This document shows positions 1 to 8,310 of a stretch of DNA of 64,000 nucleotides, piece after piece. Within the stretch, counting starts at the first letter, position 1. Every line of letters starts with the position of its first letter. A program made the position numbers and the translations under genes. A model generated the notes under the pieces. The model was not told the origin of the DNA. It was given only the letters and a program-made list of their open reading frames with translations, and searched no databases. Source of the stretch: Frigidibacter oleivorans (GTDB lineage Bacteria; Pseudomonadota; Alphaproteobacteria; Rhodobacterales; Rhodobacteraceae); contig NZ_RJRZ01000005.1 of the NCBI RefSeq assembly GCF_003993775.1, positions 166,637 through 230,636 on the forward strand, written 5' to 3'.

Positions 1-11
1 TCGATTCAGAA

Positions 12-326
12 ATGCAATTAGACTTGGAGAGCAATAAGGCGGAGTCTGTGCAGAGGAGGACCGCCTTGGCTCTGGCACATCTGCACCGCATCGACCCTGA
101 GCACAAGATGGCGCGATTCTACTGCATCGATGTTGCGGCGACGCTGTTCGGAGACGTCTCCGTCTTGCGGACCTGGGGCCGGATCGGAACGCACGGACGG
201 ACAAGACTCGAGACTTGCGCCACCGTGGAAGAAGCGGAGAGGGCGGCATCTCAAACTCTTCGACAGAAGATGCGGCGGGGCTATCTGCCTGCTGGCCAAA
301 TGCTGCCGCCAGACCTTGTGGTGTGA
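12..326 (+). CDS. Small WGR-domain protein
   Basis: This encodes 104 aa. Residues about 33-100 form a WGR domain: the signature tryptophan-glycine-arginine lies in a VLRTWGRIG segment and is followed by the usual R-rich turn and an acidic helix (EEAERAAS). WGR domains occur in PARPs and in stand-alone bacterial proteins, where they are thought to bind nucleic acid. No catalytic domain is attached. An internal ATG at 108 (MARFYCID) starts just before the domain and is an equally good start, because no clear ribosome-binding site precedes position 12. The gene converges on the bactofilin gene downstream. The cellular role is unknown. Confidence 0.7.
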   Translation: MQLDLESNKAESVQRRTALALAHLHRIDPEHKMARFYCIDVAATLFGDVSVLRTWGRIGTHGRTRLETCATVEEAERAASQTLRQKMRRGYLPAGQMLPPDLVV

Positions 327-332
327 GATCTG

Positions 333-695
333 TCAGGCCTTACGCTGAAGCCTGCCCTCCAGCTCGGCACCGGCCTCGATGGCGATCTGCTCATGGGTGA
401 CGTCGGCCTGCACGACCGCACTCGGCGCGAGCTGAACGTTTCGCGCTGAGACCCTGCCGGAAACCACCCCGAGCACGACGAGGTCGTGGGCGACCACGGA
501 ACCTTCAACACGACCTGAACCAGCCACGGTGATCTCCGGCGCCCGCAGTGAGCCAACGACATTGCCTTGGACCTCGATCGGTCCATTGGAGGTGGCATCA
601 CCTTCGACGACAAGGTCCTGCGCGAAGACGCTGCGGCGAGCGTTTGCGACGGCCGGGTCCGGCCAACGGTCGAGGTCGCCATTTGGGGTATTCAT
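333..695 (-). CDS. Bactofilin (polymer-forming cytoskeletal protein)
   Basis: This encodes 120 aa. The core (about residues 25-110) is a run of short hydrophobic beta-strand repeats of the type VEGDATSNGPIEVQGNVVGS and VEGSVVAHDLVVLG. That periodic V/G-rich pattern is characteristic of the bactofilin beta-helix, which polymerises without nucleotide and scaffolds envelope-associated proteins. The N-terminal tail (about 20 residues) is polar and shows no membrane segment. The gene is monocistronic and converges on the WGR gene with a 6-nt gap. Small bactofilins are common on alphaproteobacterial accessory DNA. The specific client here cannot be inferred. Confidence 0.82.
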   Translation of the reverse strand: MNTPNGDLDRWPDPAVANARRSVFAQDLVVEGDATSNGPIEVQGNVVGSLRAPEITVAGSGRVEGSVVAHDLVVLGVVSGRVSARNVQLAPSAVVQADVTHEQIAIEAGAELEGRLQRKA

Positions 696-1005
696 CTTGG
701 TGCCGCCTTAGCTCAACGTCGTGCTGCATGACTGGACCAGAAGCGAAACGAAAGGGCAACACGCGGCGCCGTGATCGGCGAAGAGACGCAGAGCCCTCGG
801 TACCACATAACTCGTCCGGCAACGGTCGTCGCCGGTCCTCCCTTACGAGCTGTATAGACTGCGTCATCAATCATGGTGATCCTCAAGGCCGTGGTCGCTC
901 TGCCAATTGGGTGTAATTGGGTGCGGAAACGGGTGTCGCCGAGCGCCGGCTTGAAATCACGTTCACGCGCATGTATATGTTTGTGCATATGCAATGGAGG
1001 CCACC
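696..1005. other. Intergenic region upstream of vapBC
   Basis: I see no convincing gene in these 310 bases. The stretch holds a tandem aattgggtg repeat near 904-921 and, just before vapB, an imperfect palindrome described separately. It probably contains divergent promoters for the bactofilin gene and for vapBC. Confidence 0.5.
969..992. promoter_or_regulatory. Imperfect palindrome upstream of vapB, candidate autoregulatory operator
   Basis: The outer arms GCAT and ATGC of this 24-nt stretch are complementary, with partial pairing further inward and an AT-rich centre. It ends 13 nt before the vapB start. VapBC operons are usually autorepressed at palindromes in this position. The symmetry is incomplete, so this is only a candidate. 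Confidence 0.3.
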
Positions 1006-1275
1006 ATGCCGCAAGCTTACTCCCACGACCACGTGCCAGGCCGGGAAGCCAAGCTCTTCCGCAACAACAAGAGCCAGGCCGTGCGCATCCCGGCCGACTT
1101 CGAATTGCCAGGTGATCGTGTGATGATCCATCGCGACGGGGACCGCCTTATCCTCGAGCCGGTTCGGCGTCGGAGCCTTCTGGCCGTGTTGGCCGATCTT
1201 GAGCCACTCGGTCCGGAAGACCAGTTTCCCGATATCGACGACACACTCTTGCCTCCGCGCGAGGTCGACTTTTGA
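1006..1275 (+). CDS. vapB: Antitoxin VapB (AbrB/SpoVT-like)
   Basis: This encodes 89 aa. Residues about 12-55 contain the AbrB-type swapped-hairpin pattern (AKLFRNNKSQAVRIPADF, then a DRVMIHRDGDRLIL strand pair) that binds operator DNA. The acidic C-terminus (PDIDDTLLPPREVDF) is the probable toxin-wrapping tail. I chose the ATG at 1006 because GGAGG at 996-1000 sits 5 nt upstream; an ATG at 994 lacks such a site. The stop codon overlaps the vapC start by 4 nt (TTGA), so toxin and antitoxin are translationally coupled. Expected role: neutralise VapC and autorepress the operon. Confidence 0.88.
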   Translation: MPQAYSHDHVPGREAKLFRNNKSQAVRIPADFELPGDRVMIHRDGDRLILEPVRRRSLLAVLADLEPLGPEDQFPDIDDTLLPPREVDF

Positions 1276-1682
1276 GCCGACTGTACATGCTGGACACCAA
1301 CATCGTGTCCGATCTGGTGCGCAACCCGCAGGGTCCGGTCACGCAGCACATCATCAAGGTCGGGTCCGAGGCCATCTGCATCAGCATCATCACCGCCGCA
1401 GAACTGCGATACGGCTGCGCGCGGAAGGGATCAGCCAAGCTGCTCGAAAATGTCGAAGCAATTCTCGGCAGCATCCAGGTCTTGGCCTTCGACGTGCCGG
1501 CCGATGCTGAGTATGGTAAGATACGGGTCGAACTTGAAGCCGCTGGCAAACCGATCGGTCCCAACGATCTCCTGATCGCGGCCCATGCCTATGCGCTCGG
1601 GGCGGTTCTGGTCACAGCCAACATGGGCGAGTTTTCCCGGGTGAGGGGCCTGCATGTCGAGAACTGGCTGGACCAGCCTTGA
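1272..1682 (+). CDS. vapC: Toxin VapC, PIN-domain ribonuclease
   Basis: This encodes 136 aa, a full-length PIN domain. Acidic catalytic residues are visible in order: D in MLDTNIVSDL near residue 7, E in ISIITAAELRYG near 44, D in GPNDLLIAAHA near 98, and a late acidic region ANMGEF. VapC toxins cleave tRNA or rRNA using Mg2+ held by these residues. Translation starts at TTG 1272, inside the vapB stop. The module sits directly upstream of the large restriction operon with a gap of about 360 nt, and it may stabilise the island. Function in this host is inferred from the family. Confidence 0.9.
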   Translation: MSRLYMLDTNIVSDLVRNPQGPVTQHIIKVGSEAICISIITAAELRYGCARKGSAKLLENVEAILGSIQVLAFDVPADAEYGKIRVELEAAGKPIGPNDLLIAAHAYALGAVLVTANMGEFSRVRGLHVENWLDQP

Positions 1683-2040
1683 GCCGCAGACATTCTAACT
1701 TTGCTCAGGTGCGACAGTTCTACTTTGCGGCTACAAGAAGGTGTCGCATAATTTTGATTATGTCAAACTATCGGACGCCTAGACTTGCGGTCCCACGTCG
1801 TTAACCATCGTCTTTCCAAGCTCCCGACCAATGAATGAGGCGATGCACACTCCAGCCAGATCAGTGCATCGATCCTATAGCCACAACTTGACCCGAAGGC
1901 TGGTCCGGGACTTGGGGTCAAATCATTACAAGAGTGATTTCTGCGTGGACTTTTCCGACAGGGAAATTCAGAGTCTGTTTACGGTATCCAGGCCTTGATG
2001 ACGGCGTTCTAACTATATTTTGCGAGCCATAGGAGCTGTT
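1683..2040. other. Intergenic region between vapC and the restriction operon
   Basis: I see no gene in these 358 bases. The stretch is more AT-rich than its neighbours. It contains a long stem-loop at 1710-1748 and, just before the methyltransferase gene, the AGGAG ribosome-binding site at about 2031-2035. The promoter of the seven-gene operon should lie here, but I could not assign -35/-10 boxes with confidence. Confidence 0.5.
1710..1748. repeat. Inverted repeat / stem-loop downstream of vapC
   Basis: The arms TGCGACA (1710-1716) and TGTCGCA (1742-1748) are exact complements, and TTCT/AGAA extends the pairing inward with one mismatch. No T-tract follows, so it is not a classical terminator. 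It could be a transcript-processing hairpin or the decayed end of a transposable element. Confidence 0.45.
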
Positions 2041-3114
2041 ATGACAGTCGCGCGCCCCGCCTTCAAGTTCATCGACCTGTTCGCGGGCATCGGTGGCCTA
2101 CGCGTCGGCTTCGAGAGCATCGGCGGACAATGTGTCTTCACCAGCGAGTGGAACAAGTTCTCGCAGCAGACTTACCGGGCGAACTTCGAGGATGACCATG
2201 AGATTAACGGGGACATCACCAAGATCGATGAGGCGGACATCCCCGGGCATGACGTGCTTCTAGCCGGGTTTCCCTGCCAGCCCTTCTCGATCGCCGGTGT
2301 CAGCAAGAAGAATTCGCTCGGCCGCGCCCATGGCTTTGCTGACGAGACGCAGGGCACCCTTTTCTTCGACGTGGTGCGGATCCTCCGCCATCACCAGCCG
2401 AAGGCGTTCCTCCTTGAGAATGTCAAGAACCTGTTGTCACACGACAAGGGGAACACCTTCAGGGTGATCCAGCACGCGCTGGACGAACTGGGCTACGATG
2501 TCGATCACAAGGTGATCGACGCCCGTCACTGGGTGCCTCAGCATCGTGAACGGATTTTCATCGTCGGTTTCCGGCGCGATGTGCCGACCCGGTTTTCTCT
2601 GGATGACGTCATCATCCCGGCAGGCACGAGGCCGACGCTGAAGGACATCCTTCATCCCGAAGACGGAACGGAGACAGCCGAGGAGCCGTTTACCACCGGC
2701 AAGCGGGCGCAGGTCGCGTCGAAATATACGCTGACGCCGAATCTCTGGAAGTATCTACAGAACTACGCAGCAAAGCACAAAGCGGCAGGCAACGGTTTCG
2801 GCTTCGGCCTGAACGGTCCGGACGGCATCGCGCGAACCCTGAGCGCACGCTACTTCAAGGACGGCTCCGAGATCCTGATCCGGCAGGGCAACGGGATCCC
2901 GCGCCGGCTGACACCGAGGGAATGCGCGCGTCTGATGGGCTTCGACCGCAAAGGTTCCAACCAGCCATGGAAGATCGTGGTGTCCGACACGCAGGCCTAT
3001 CGCCAGTTCGGCAATGCGGTGGCGGCACCGGTCGCCATCGCGATCGCAGAGGCGATGGCGCCGTGGATCACCAATACGGTCGCGCTCCAGCCCCGGAGGA
3101 GAAAAATTGCCTGA
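2041..3114 (+). CDS. dcm: DNA (cytosine-5) methyltransferase, Dcm/EcoRII-type (CCWGG predicted)
   Basis: This encodes 357 aa and transfers methyl from S-adenosylmethionine to C5 of cytosine. Motifs in order: [10 protein letters not shown] at residues 10-19 (motif I), GFPCQPFS with catalytic Cys79 (motif IV), LENV at 125-128 (motif VI), QHRER at 167-171 (motif VIII), and a RQFGNAV C-terminal motif X. Long blocks, including [20 protein letters not shown] and the target-recognition segment [11 protein letters not shown], match my recollection of E. coli Dcm closely, so CCWGG is the expected target. I chose ATG 2041 because AGGAG lies 5 nt upstream. It is the first gene of the operon and overlaps vsr. 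It lacks the long N-terminal extension of E. coli Dcm. Confidence 0.95.
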   Translation: MTVARPAFKFIDLFAGIGGLRVGFESIGGQCVFTSEWNKFSQQTYRANFEDDHEINGDITKIDEADIPGHDVLLAGFPCQPFSIAGVSKKNSLGRAHGFADETQGTLFFDVVRILRHHQPKAFLLENVKNLLSHDKGNTFRVIQHALDELGYDVDHKVIDARHWVPQHRERIFIVGFRRDVPTRFSLDDVIIPAGTRPTLKDILHPEDGTETAEEPFTTGKRAQVASKYTLTPNLWKYLQNYAAKHKAAGNGFGFGLNGPDGIARTLSARYFKDGSEILIRQGNGIPRRLTPRECARLMGFDRKGSNQPWKIVVSDTQAYRQFGNAVAAPVAIAIAEAMAPWITNTVALQPRRRKIA

Positions 3115-3586
3115 CAAGGTCCCGATGAGCCGATCCGAGATGATGTCCCGGATCGGTCCACGGGACACGGCACCGGAAATGGCAATCCGGAGGACGTTGC
3201 ACAGGGCCGGCTACCGCTTCCGGCTCCACAGGAAGGATCTTCCCGGTCGACCGGATCTGACCCTGCCGAAGCATCGGGCCGTCATCTTCATCCATGGTTG
3301 CTTCTGGCACGGTCACGAAGGTTGCCGGGATTTCCGGATACCCAAGACCAACTCGGCATTCTGGAAGGAAAAGATCGCCCGGAACATCGAGCGGGACAGG
3401 GGGGCTCTGGTATCGCTCAAGTTGCTCGGCTGGCGGGTTCTCGTCGTCTGGGAGTGCGCAACCGGGGCGAAAAGGGTTGAAAAGACAGCATCCGAGATCG
3501 CATCTTGGTTGCAAGAACAAGAGGTTGCCGGCGAGATCCCGAAACTGGCTCCCTCGGCAGGAATGAAGGATGGTGGAAGTGCGTGA
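3107..3586 (+). CDS. vsr: Very short patch repair endonuclease Vsr
   Basis: This encodes 159 aa. Vsr nicks 5' of the T in T:G mismatches created by deamination of 5-methylcytosine in Dcm sites. Visible motifs are PGRPD with metal-binding Asp50, [10 protein letters not shown] at about 61-70, and [14 protein letters not shown]. The [10 protein letters not shown] strand is also conserved. TTG 3107 is the likely start: GGAGGAG lies 5 nt upstream and the gene then overlaps the dcm stop by 8 nt; a downstream ATG at 3125 is the alternative. Pairing with Dcm is classic and supports a CCWGG specificity for the methyltransferase. The 3' end overlaps the ATPase gene. Confidence 0.93.
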   Translation: MPDKVPMSRSEMMSRIGPRDTAPEMAIRRTLHRAGYRFRLHRKDLPGRPDLTLPKHRAVIFIHGCFWHGHEGCRDFRIPKTNSAFWKEKIARNIERDRGALVSLKLLGWRVLVVWECATGAKRVEKTASEIASWLQEQEVAGEIPKLAPSAGMKDGGSA

Positions 3587-5228
3587 CCTGATCAACGAAC
3601 CGGATGCCTCGCGCCTGATCTTCGGGCTTCGCGACACCGGCTACAATTTCCGGACCGCTTCGGCAGACATCATCGACAACTCGATCGCCGCGAACGCGGA
3701 CGAGGTTCATGTCCGCATCGCGATGACATCAGACGGACGCAAGTTCGTCTACTTCGGTGACAACGGGGATGGCATGGACGAGGATGGCGTCCACAAGGCC
3801 ATGCGGTATGGCGCCCCGGTGAGGGCCAATCTCGCCAGCCTCGGGAAATTCGGCCTCGGCCTCAAGACCGCATCCAGTTCCGTCTGCCGCCGCTTCGCCC
3901 TGATTTCCCGGAAATCACCAGACGCCCCGCTCGCGAAGCTGGCGTGGGATCTCGACCATGTCGAGGAGACCGGAAAATGGGAGATGCGGGCGGACCCCAT
4001 CGAGCAGCACGAGGCGGATGCCTTCGACGAGCTCTGCGGAGACAAAGGCACGCTTGTTGTTTGGTCCAAATGCGACCGTCTGCTGACGAAAAACTACGAC
4101 GAACCGGGCGGAGCCAACGAGCAGGCGGCGATAAAGCGGTTGCGGTCTAGCCTCAAGGAACACATCGCTCTCATCTACCACCGTTTCCTCGACCCTACGG
4201 ATGCGCGTCAGCGCAACGTCTTGATCACTGTCAACAATGAGACCGTCGGGCCGTGGAACCCGTTCTTCCCCGAACGTGCGGAACAGGTGCTGTCGGAAAA
4301 GCAGCAGCGGATCGAGATGGACCTCGCGGATGGCGAGGGATCCGGCGTCGCCACCGTAAAGGCTTGGATCCTTCCCAACTCGAACACCTTGACCGAAGAG
4401 GAACGGAAAAGGGCAAACATCACGAACAGGGGGCAAGGCTTCTACATCTACCGCGAAGGTCGCCTTATTAACCAAGGTGGATGGCTCGGGGTGTTCGGTG
4501 CGCACGGCTCGTTCGAACCCCACATGTCCCTCCTGAGGATCGAGTTCGATTTCGGCCACGACCTCGACGAGGCATTCTATGTCGACGTGAAGAAGTCCCG
4601 GATCCTGTTCGACCCTGCGATCGAGGAGCACCTGCAGAAGTTGCTCGGCAACGCCCGGCGTGAGGCCGAGAACCGCTATCGCCGCAAGGAGAAGGAGAGG
4701 GCCGCACAGGTAACGCTCGATCATGGCTCCGCCAATGTCAGCATTTCGAGTGCCCCCAATGCCAAGAAGCCTGTGGTTCTAGAGGTCGACGTGGCCAACC
4801 AGACGGCTGTTGTGCGCAACACCCAAGGCGCGAGGATCAAGCTGCATCAGCCGGTTCAGAACAACGTCGCTGCGGACAAGGTATATGTAGACGCGGTCGA
4901 CGACATCACTTCCGGCGAACTGTGGGAACCTGCCTTCCGCAGCACAGGCGAGGTCGGGCATGTGCCAGGCGTGCGGATCAACAAGAACCATGATTTCTAT
5001 CAGAAGATCTACCTGAGGGCAGGCGCCAGCGGCTACTCGGTCCAGGGAATGGACCTCTTGCTATGGGCGTTCGCCACAGCTGAGGTCGACTTCTCCAACC
5101 CCGAGATGCAGCCGATCTTCGCGGACATCAGGGACGTTGTCTCGTCGAACCTCAAGAAGCTCCTGCGGACGGTTCCGATGCCGACCGATGCCGACCTCGA
5201 AGAGGCTGAAGAACCAAGGGATCAGTGA
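3570..5228 (+). CDS. GHKL (HSP90/MORC/MutL-like) ATPase of the restriction operon
   Basis: This encodes 552 aa. The N-terminal ATP-binding fold is unmistakable: N-box DIIDNSIAANA at residues 33-43, G1 box DNGDGM at 64-69, and G2/lid GKFGLGLKTAS at 92-102. The remainder (about 200-550) holds the transducer-like region and a C-terminal segment that I do not recognise. ATPases of this kind act as ATP-driven clamps. MORC/MutL-like members are known beside Dcm and Vsr in restriction-type operons, usually with a Z1 helicase. Here the helicase is SNF2 type instead. The start overlaps vsr by 17 nt, and GTG codons at 3573 or 3579 are alternatives. Role inferred: conformational switch controlling nuclease loading. 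Confidence 0.85.
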   Translation: MVEVRDLINEPDASRLIFGLRDTGYNFRTASADIIDNSIAANADEVHVRIAMTSDGRKFVYFGDNGDGMDEDGVHKAMRYGAPVRANLASLGKFGLGLKTASSSVCRRFALISRKSPDAPLAKLAWDLDHVEETGKWEMRADPIEQHEADAFDELCGDKGTLVVWSKCDRLLTKNYDEPGGANEQAAIKRLRSSLKEHIALIYHRFLDPTDARQRNVLITVNNETVGPWNPFFPERAEQVLSEKQQRIEMDLADGEGSGVATVKAWILPNSNTLTEEERKRANITNRGQGFYIYREGRLINQGGWLGVFGAHGSFEPHMSLLRIEFDFGHDLDEAFYVDVKKSRILFDPAIEEHLQKLLGNARREAENRYRRKEKERAAQVTLDHGSANVSISSAPNAKKPVVLEVDVANQTAVVRNTQGARIKLHQPVQNNVAADKVYVDAVDDITSGELWEPAFRSTGEVGHVPGVRINKNHDFYQKIYLRAGASGYSVQGMDLLLWAFATAEVDFSNPEMQPIFADIRDVVSSNLKKLLRTVPMPTDADLEEAEEPRDQ

Positions 5229-5229
5229 C

Positions 5230-6057
5230 GTGCTTGCCCGCCAACGTGAACTCATCGCACGGGAACTGCTCGAAGGCACAGGGGCGGGAATCGCGGTCGG
5301 CCTCGTGGCGGGTGAACTCCGGCAGGGAATCCGGATATGGTTCTCGGAACTTGGCGAGAAGCATGGTCCGGTCGCAGAAATCCTTCCTCATGGCTTGAAG
5401 TCACACTCTGTCCGCCTGTTCTTCGGTTCTTTTTCGGGGAGCACCCTGTCCAAGATCCGCATGGCCGGCAAGGAGGAGACCGCCTTGGCCCGTGCCCTGT
5501 TCCGTTCCATATCCCCGGACCGCAAGGTGGAGATCAGGGGGCAGGATCCCTTGTCTTGGCTGGTCCTTGACGGAGGTTTCGAGGCGACAGCCCTCTACCG
5601 TCACGACAGGCACAAGCCTGACACCGAGGAGGCGATCGTCGCCACTTGCCGGGAAGTCATCGTCCCGATGATGGCGGCCATGGCGGAACTCATCGGCTAC
5701 GATCCGGTCAATGACCCCGTGCCGGATACCGCACCGGAATTCGAGGGCATGCTCAGCCGGGTGGTTGTAAACCGGCGGGAACGGAACCTCCGCAACCGGC
5801 TTCTTTGCATCAGGTTGCATGGGCATAGATGTGCGGTTTGCCGCGCCGATCCACATGATGTCTATGGTGATGCGGGCAGCATCATCGAGGTCCACCATCT
5901 TGAGCCGCTTGCGCTGCTCTCCTCCCCGCGACCATACGACCCTGTCAGCGATCTTGTCCCGCTCTGCCCCTGTTGCCACAGGGCTGTCCATACAAAGCGC
6001 CCGGTTCCGCATACCCCGGAGGAGTTGGCAGAGATCATGAGGCGGAAGGATGGATGA
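5230..6057 (+). CDS. HNH endonuclease of the restriction operon
   Basis: This encodes 275 aa. The C-terminal third (about 185-258) is a zinc-stabilised HNH/McrA-like nuclease: CAVC at 201-204, EVHH at 220-223 (general-base His), CPCCH at 246-250 and a final His at 254. The N-terminal 180 residues are unfamiliar; they may bind DNA or partners. GTG 5230 starts 1 nt after the ATPase stop, with an AAGGG ribosome-binding site about 9 nt upstream. The gene overlaps the SNF2 helicase start by 8 nt. As the only clear restriction nuclease fold in the operon besides Vsr, it is the best candidate for the cleaving subunit. Confidence 0.85.
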   Translation: MLARQRELIARELLEGTGAGIAVGLVAGELRQGIRIWFSELGEKHGPVAEILPHGLKSHSVRLFFGSFSGSTLSKIRMAGKEETALARALFRSISPDRKVEIRGQDPLSWLVLDGGFEATALYRHDRHKPDTEEAIVATCREVIVPMMAAMAELIGYDPVNDPVPDTAPEFEGMLSRVVVNRRERNLRNRLLCIRLHGHRCAVCRADPHDVYGDAGSIIEVHHLEPLALLSSPRPYDPVSDLVPLCPCCHRAVHTKRPVPHTPEELAEIMRRKDG

Positions 6058-7867
6058 ATTCGTCTCGCTCCCGGCCAGCTTCCAAGAACTGTCGAACATG
6101 CCCCTAGCGGGTTACACGCGGGCTGACGAGGTGATTGACTGTGAGGTCAGGCTGGACCGGGTCGAAGGTCGGATCGTAGCCGAAACCGTGGGTGTCCGGG
6201 TCTTGAGGGGGCAGAGAAGGATCCTGCCGACCCCTTCCCCGCGGCATGCATGGGTGGCAGACGGCTCCGTGCTGCGGCCGGTCTCGAGAGATGTCCCGGA
6301 CATCTTTGCCGAGCTGCTCGGTGGCGATGATCCGGCCGACTTGCCCTATGGCAAGGCGATATCACTCCTGTCTTCCACCGGACCACTTCCGGTCTTCGCG
6401 ACCGATCGCTTCCGGCAAGCCGGCAAGGATGCGGCCGAGGGCCTCCCTGAGGTGATCGACATCCCCGGTCTGAACGCGACCCTCTTCCCCTATCAGGCGC
6501 GCGGCATCCAATGGATGCACCGGACGGCATCCCGGACGGGAGGCCTGATCCTCGCCGACCAGATGGGCTTGGGAAAAACCTTGCAGGTCATCGCACTGCT
6601 GCTTCTCGATCCTCCCGGAACGGCCTCTCCCGCCTTGATCATCTGCCCGACGAGCCTGATTGCGAACTGGGTCCGCGAGATCGAAAAGTTCGCCCCCTCG
6701 CTCTCGGTGCTCGTCCACAGGGGGCCGCATAGGACCGGCGTCTTCCGCGGGTTGCAGACGGCGGACGTGGTTGTCACGACTTACGACACCATGGTGAATG
6801 ACGTAGCCCTCTTTAGCGCCTTCGAATGGTCATGGGTCATTTGCGACGAGGCGCAGTCGATCAAGAATCCGGACTCGAACCGCCGAAAGGAAATCGGCAC
6901 GATCCCGCGCCGGAAGTCGATCCCCATGACCGGGACGCCGGTGGAAAACTCTCTCCTTGATCTCTGGTCACTCGTGGACTTCGCGGTTCCGGGGCTGCTC
7001 GGAACCCGCAGCCAGTTCGAGGCCGCCTATCCGGATACTGTCGAGGCCGCCAGGGCACTGAACGCGATCGCCGATCCGATCATCCTCAGGCGCCGCGTGG
7101 CGGACGTCGCCGGGGATCTGCCCGAGCGCATCGACATTGATCTCCCGATCGAGCTCGATGAGACTCTCGTCCAGCAGTATCGCCAAGTGCGCGCAGACAC
7201 GATGGCGCGCTACCCGGTCGCCGGTGCACTGGTCGCCACCCTCCAGCTTCAGTTGTTCTGTGCCCACCCGTGGCTCCGCCTCAGGGATCCATCGGATGGG
7301 GACGGTGAGGACGCAGATCTAGAACGCGGGGAGCACACACCTCTTGTGACACCGAAGATCGAACGGCTTGTGAGCATCCTCAGGGAAGCCTTCGAAAATG
7401 ACAGAAAAGTCATCGTCTTCGCGCTGTTCAACCGTCTCGGCGACCTGTTCCGCGAGGCCTGCGCACCAGGCAATCGTGTATTTTGGGACGCCATCAACGG
7501 CTCGACACCGCAAGCGGAACGGCAAGCCATCATTGACAGGTTCTCGGAACATGACGGGCCTGGCTGTCTTGTCCTGAACCCCAAAGCGGCGGGGGCCGGC
7601 CTTAACATCACGGCTGCAACAGTCGTCATCCACTTCACACCTGTTTGGAACCCCGCCCTCGAGGACCAGGCCAGTGCACGGGCGCACCGGCGGGGTCAGA
7701 CGTTGCCCGTGACCGTCTACCGGCTCTTCTACGAAGATACCGTCGAGCGGGTCATGCTGGACAGATCGAAATGGAAACAAGAGCTTGGAAACGAGATCAC
7801 CCCCGTCTCGACTCGCGACGGGGAAGACCTGAGGCGTGCCCTCAGCATTGAACCGGTGAGCAGATGA
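6050..7867 (+). CDS. SNF2-family DNA translocase/helicase of the restriction operon
   Basis: This encodes 605 aa. The N-terminal 140 residues are unassigned. The SNF2 motor follows: LADQMGLGKT (Walker A, about 168-177), ICPTSL motif Ia, CDEAQ (motif II, 265-269), TGTPVENSLLDLWSL (motif III), and, in lobe 2, QASARAHRRGQ (motif VI). SNF2 motors translocate on double-stranded DNA and remodel bound proteins. Their presence in DISARM and related systems makes a defence role plausible. The gene overlaps the HNH gene by 8 nt and the EcoRII-N gene by 4 nt (ATGA), so all three are translationally coupled. Confidence 0.93.
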   Translation: MDEFVSLPASFQELSNMPLAGYTRADEVIDCEVRLDRVEGRIVAETVGVRVLRGQRRILPTPSPRHAWVADGSVLRPVSRDVPDIFAELLGGDDPADLPYGKAISLLSSTGPLPVFATDRFRQAGKDAAEGLPEVIDIPGLNATLFPYQARGIQWMHRTASRTGGLILADQMGLGKTLQVIALLLLDPPGTASPALIICPTSLIANWVREIEKFAPSLSVLVHRGPHRTGVFRGLQTADVVVTTYDTMVNDVALFSAFEWSWVICDEAQSIKNPDSNRRKEIGTIPRRKSIPMTGTPVENSLLDLWSLVDFAVPGLLGTRSQFEAAYPDTVEAARALNAIADPIILRRRVADVAGDLPERIDIDLPIELDETLVQQYRQVRADTMARYPVAGALVATLQLQLFCAHPWLRLRDPSDGDGEDADLERGEHTPLVTPKIERLVSILREAFENDRKVIVFALFNRLGDLFREACAPGNRVFWDAINGSTPQAERQAIIDRFSEHDGPGCLVLNPKAAGAGLNITAATVVIHFTPVWNPALEDQASARAHRRGQTLPVTVYRLFYEDTVERVMLDRSKWKQELGNEITPVSTRDGEDLRRALSIEPVSR

Positions 7868-8298
7868 CGAGAACCGCATTCCGCAAGACACTCAGCGCCA
7901 ACGACGTCGGGACGACCGGCGGCCACCAAGGTGGCGTCCTTATCCCGAAGGGCGAAAGGGACCTGCTCGATTTCCTGCCGCATCTCGATCCTTCTGTGAA
8001 AAACCCCGATGCTTGGCTCAGCTGCACGGATCCTCATGGTGGCACGCACAGATTCAGGTTCGTCTATTACAACAACAAGCTCCATGACCCGAGGGGCACA
8101 AGGAATGAATACCGCATCACATACATGACAGCGTGGTTCCGGAACGCACGTGCGAAGGAAGGGGACGTATTCGAAATCGCGAAGGAGACTGGTAGCTCAG
8201 TTTACACGGTGTCGGTCATTAAGGCAGAGTATGGGCGTCCGGATGACCGCGAGCTTTCGGCGCGGATTCAGCTTCGTGGCTGGCGCCGCGTTCACTGA
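7864..8298 (+). CDS. Stand-alone EcoRII N-terminal (B3-like) DNA-recognition domain
   Basis: This encodes 144 aa. Residues 10-30 (LSANDVGTTGGHQGG, then VLIPKG) and 78-87 (GTRNEYRIT) match the signature segments of the EcoRII effector-binding domain, a plant-B3-like pseudobarrel that reads CCWGG. In EcoRII this domain is followed by a PD-(D/E)XK catalytic half; here the gene stops after the barrel and no catalytic residues remain. It lies directly behind the SNF2 gene, overlapping it by 4 nt, in an operon whose methyltransferase is predicted to modify CCWGG. I therefore infer a dedicated specificity subunit. The domain assignment is strong; its partner contacts are inference. Confidence 0.87.
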   Translation: MTRTAFRKTLSANDVGTTGGHQGGVLIPKGERDLLDFLPHLDPSVKNPDAWLSCTDPHGGTHRFRFVYYNNKLHDPRGTRNEYRITYMTAWFRNARAKEGDVFEIAKETGSSVYTVSVIKAEYGRPDDRELSARIQLRGWRRVH

Positions 8299-8310
8299 GG
8301 ACAAAGGCGG

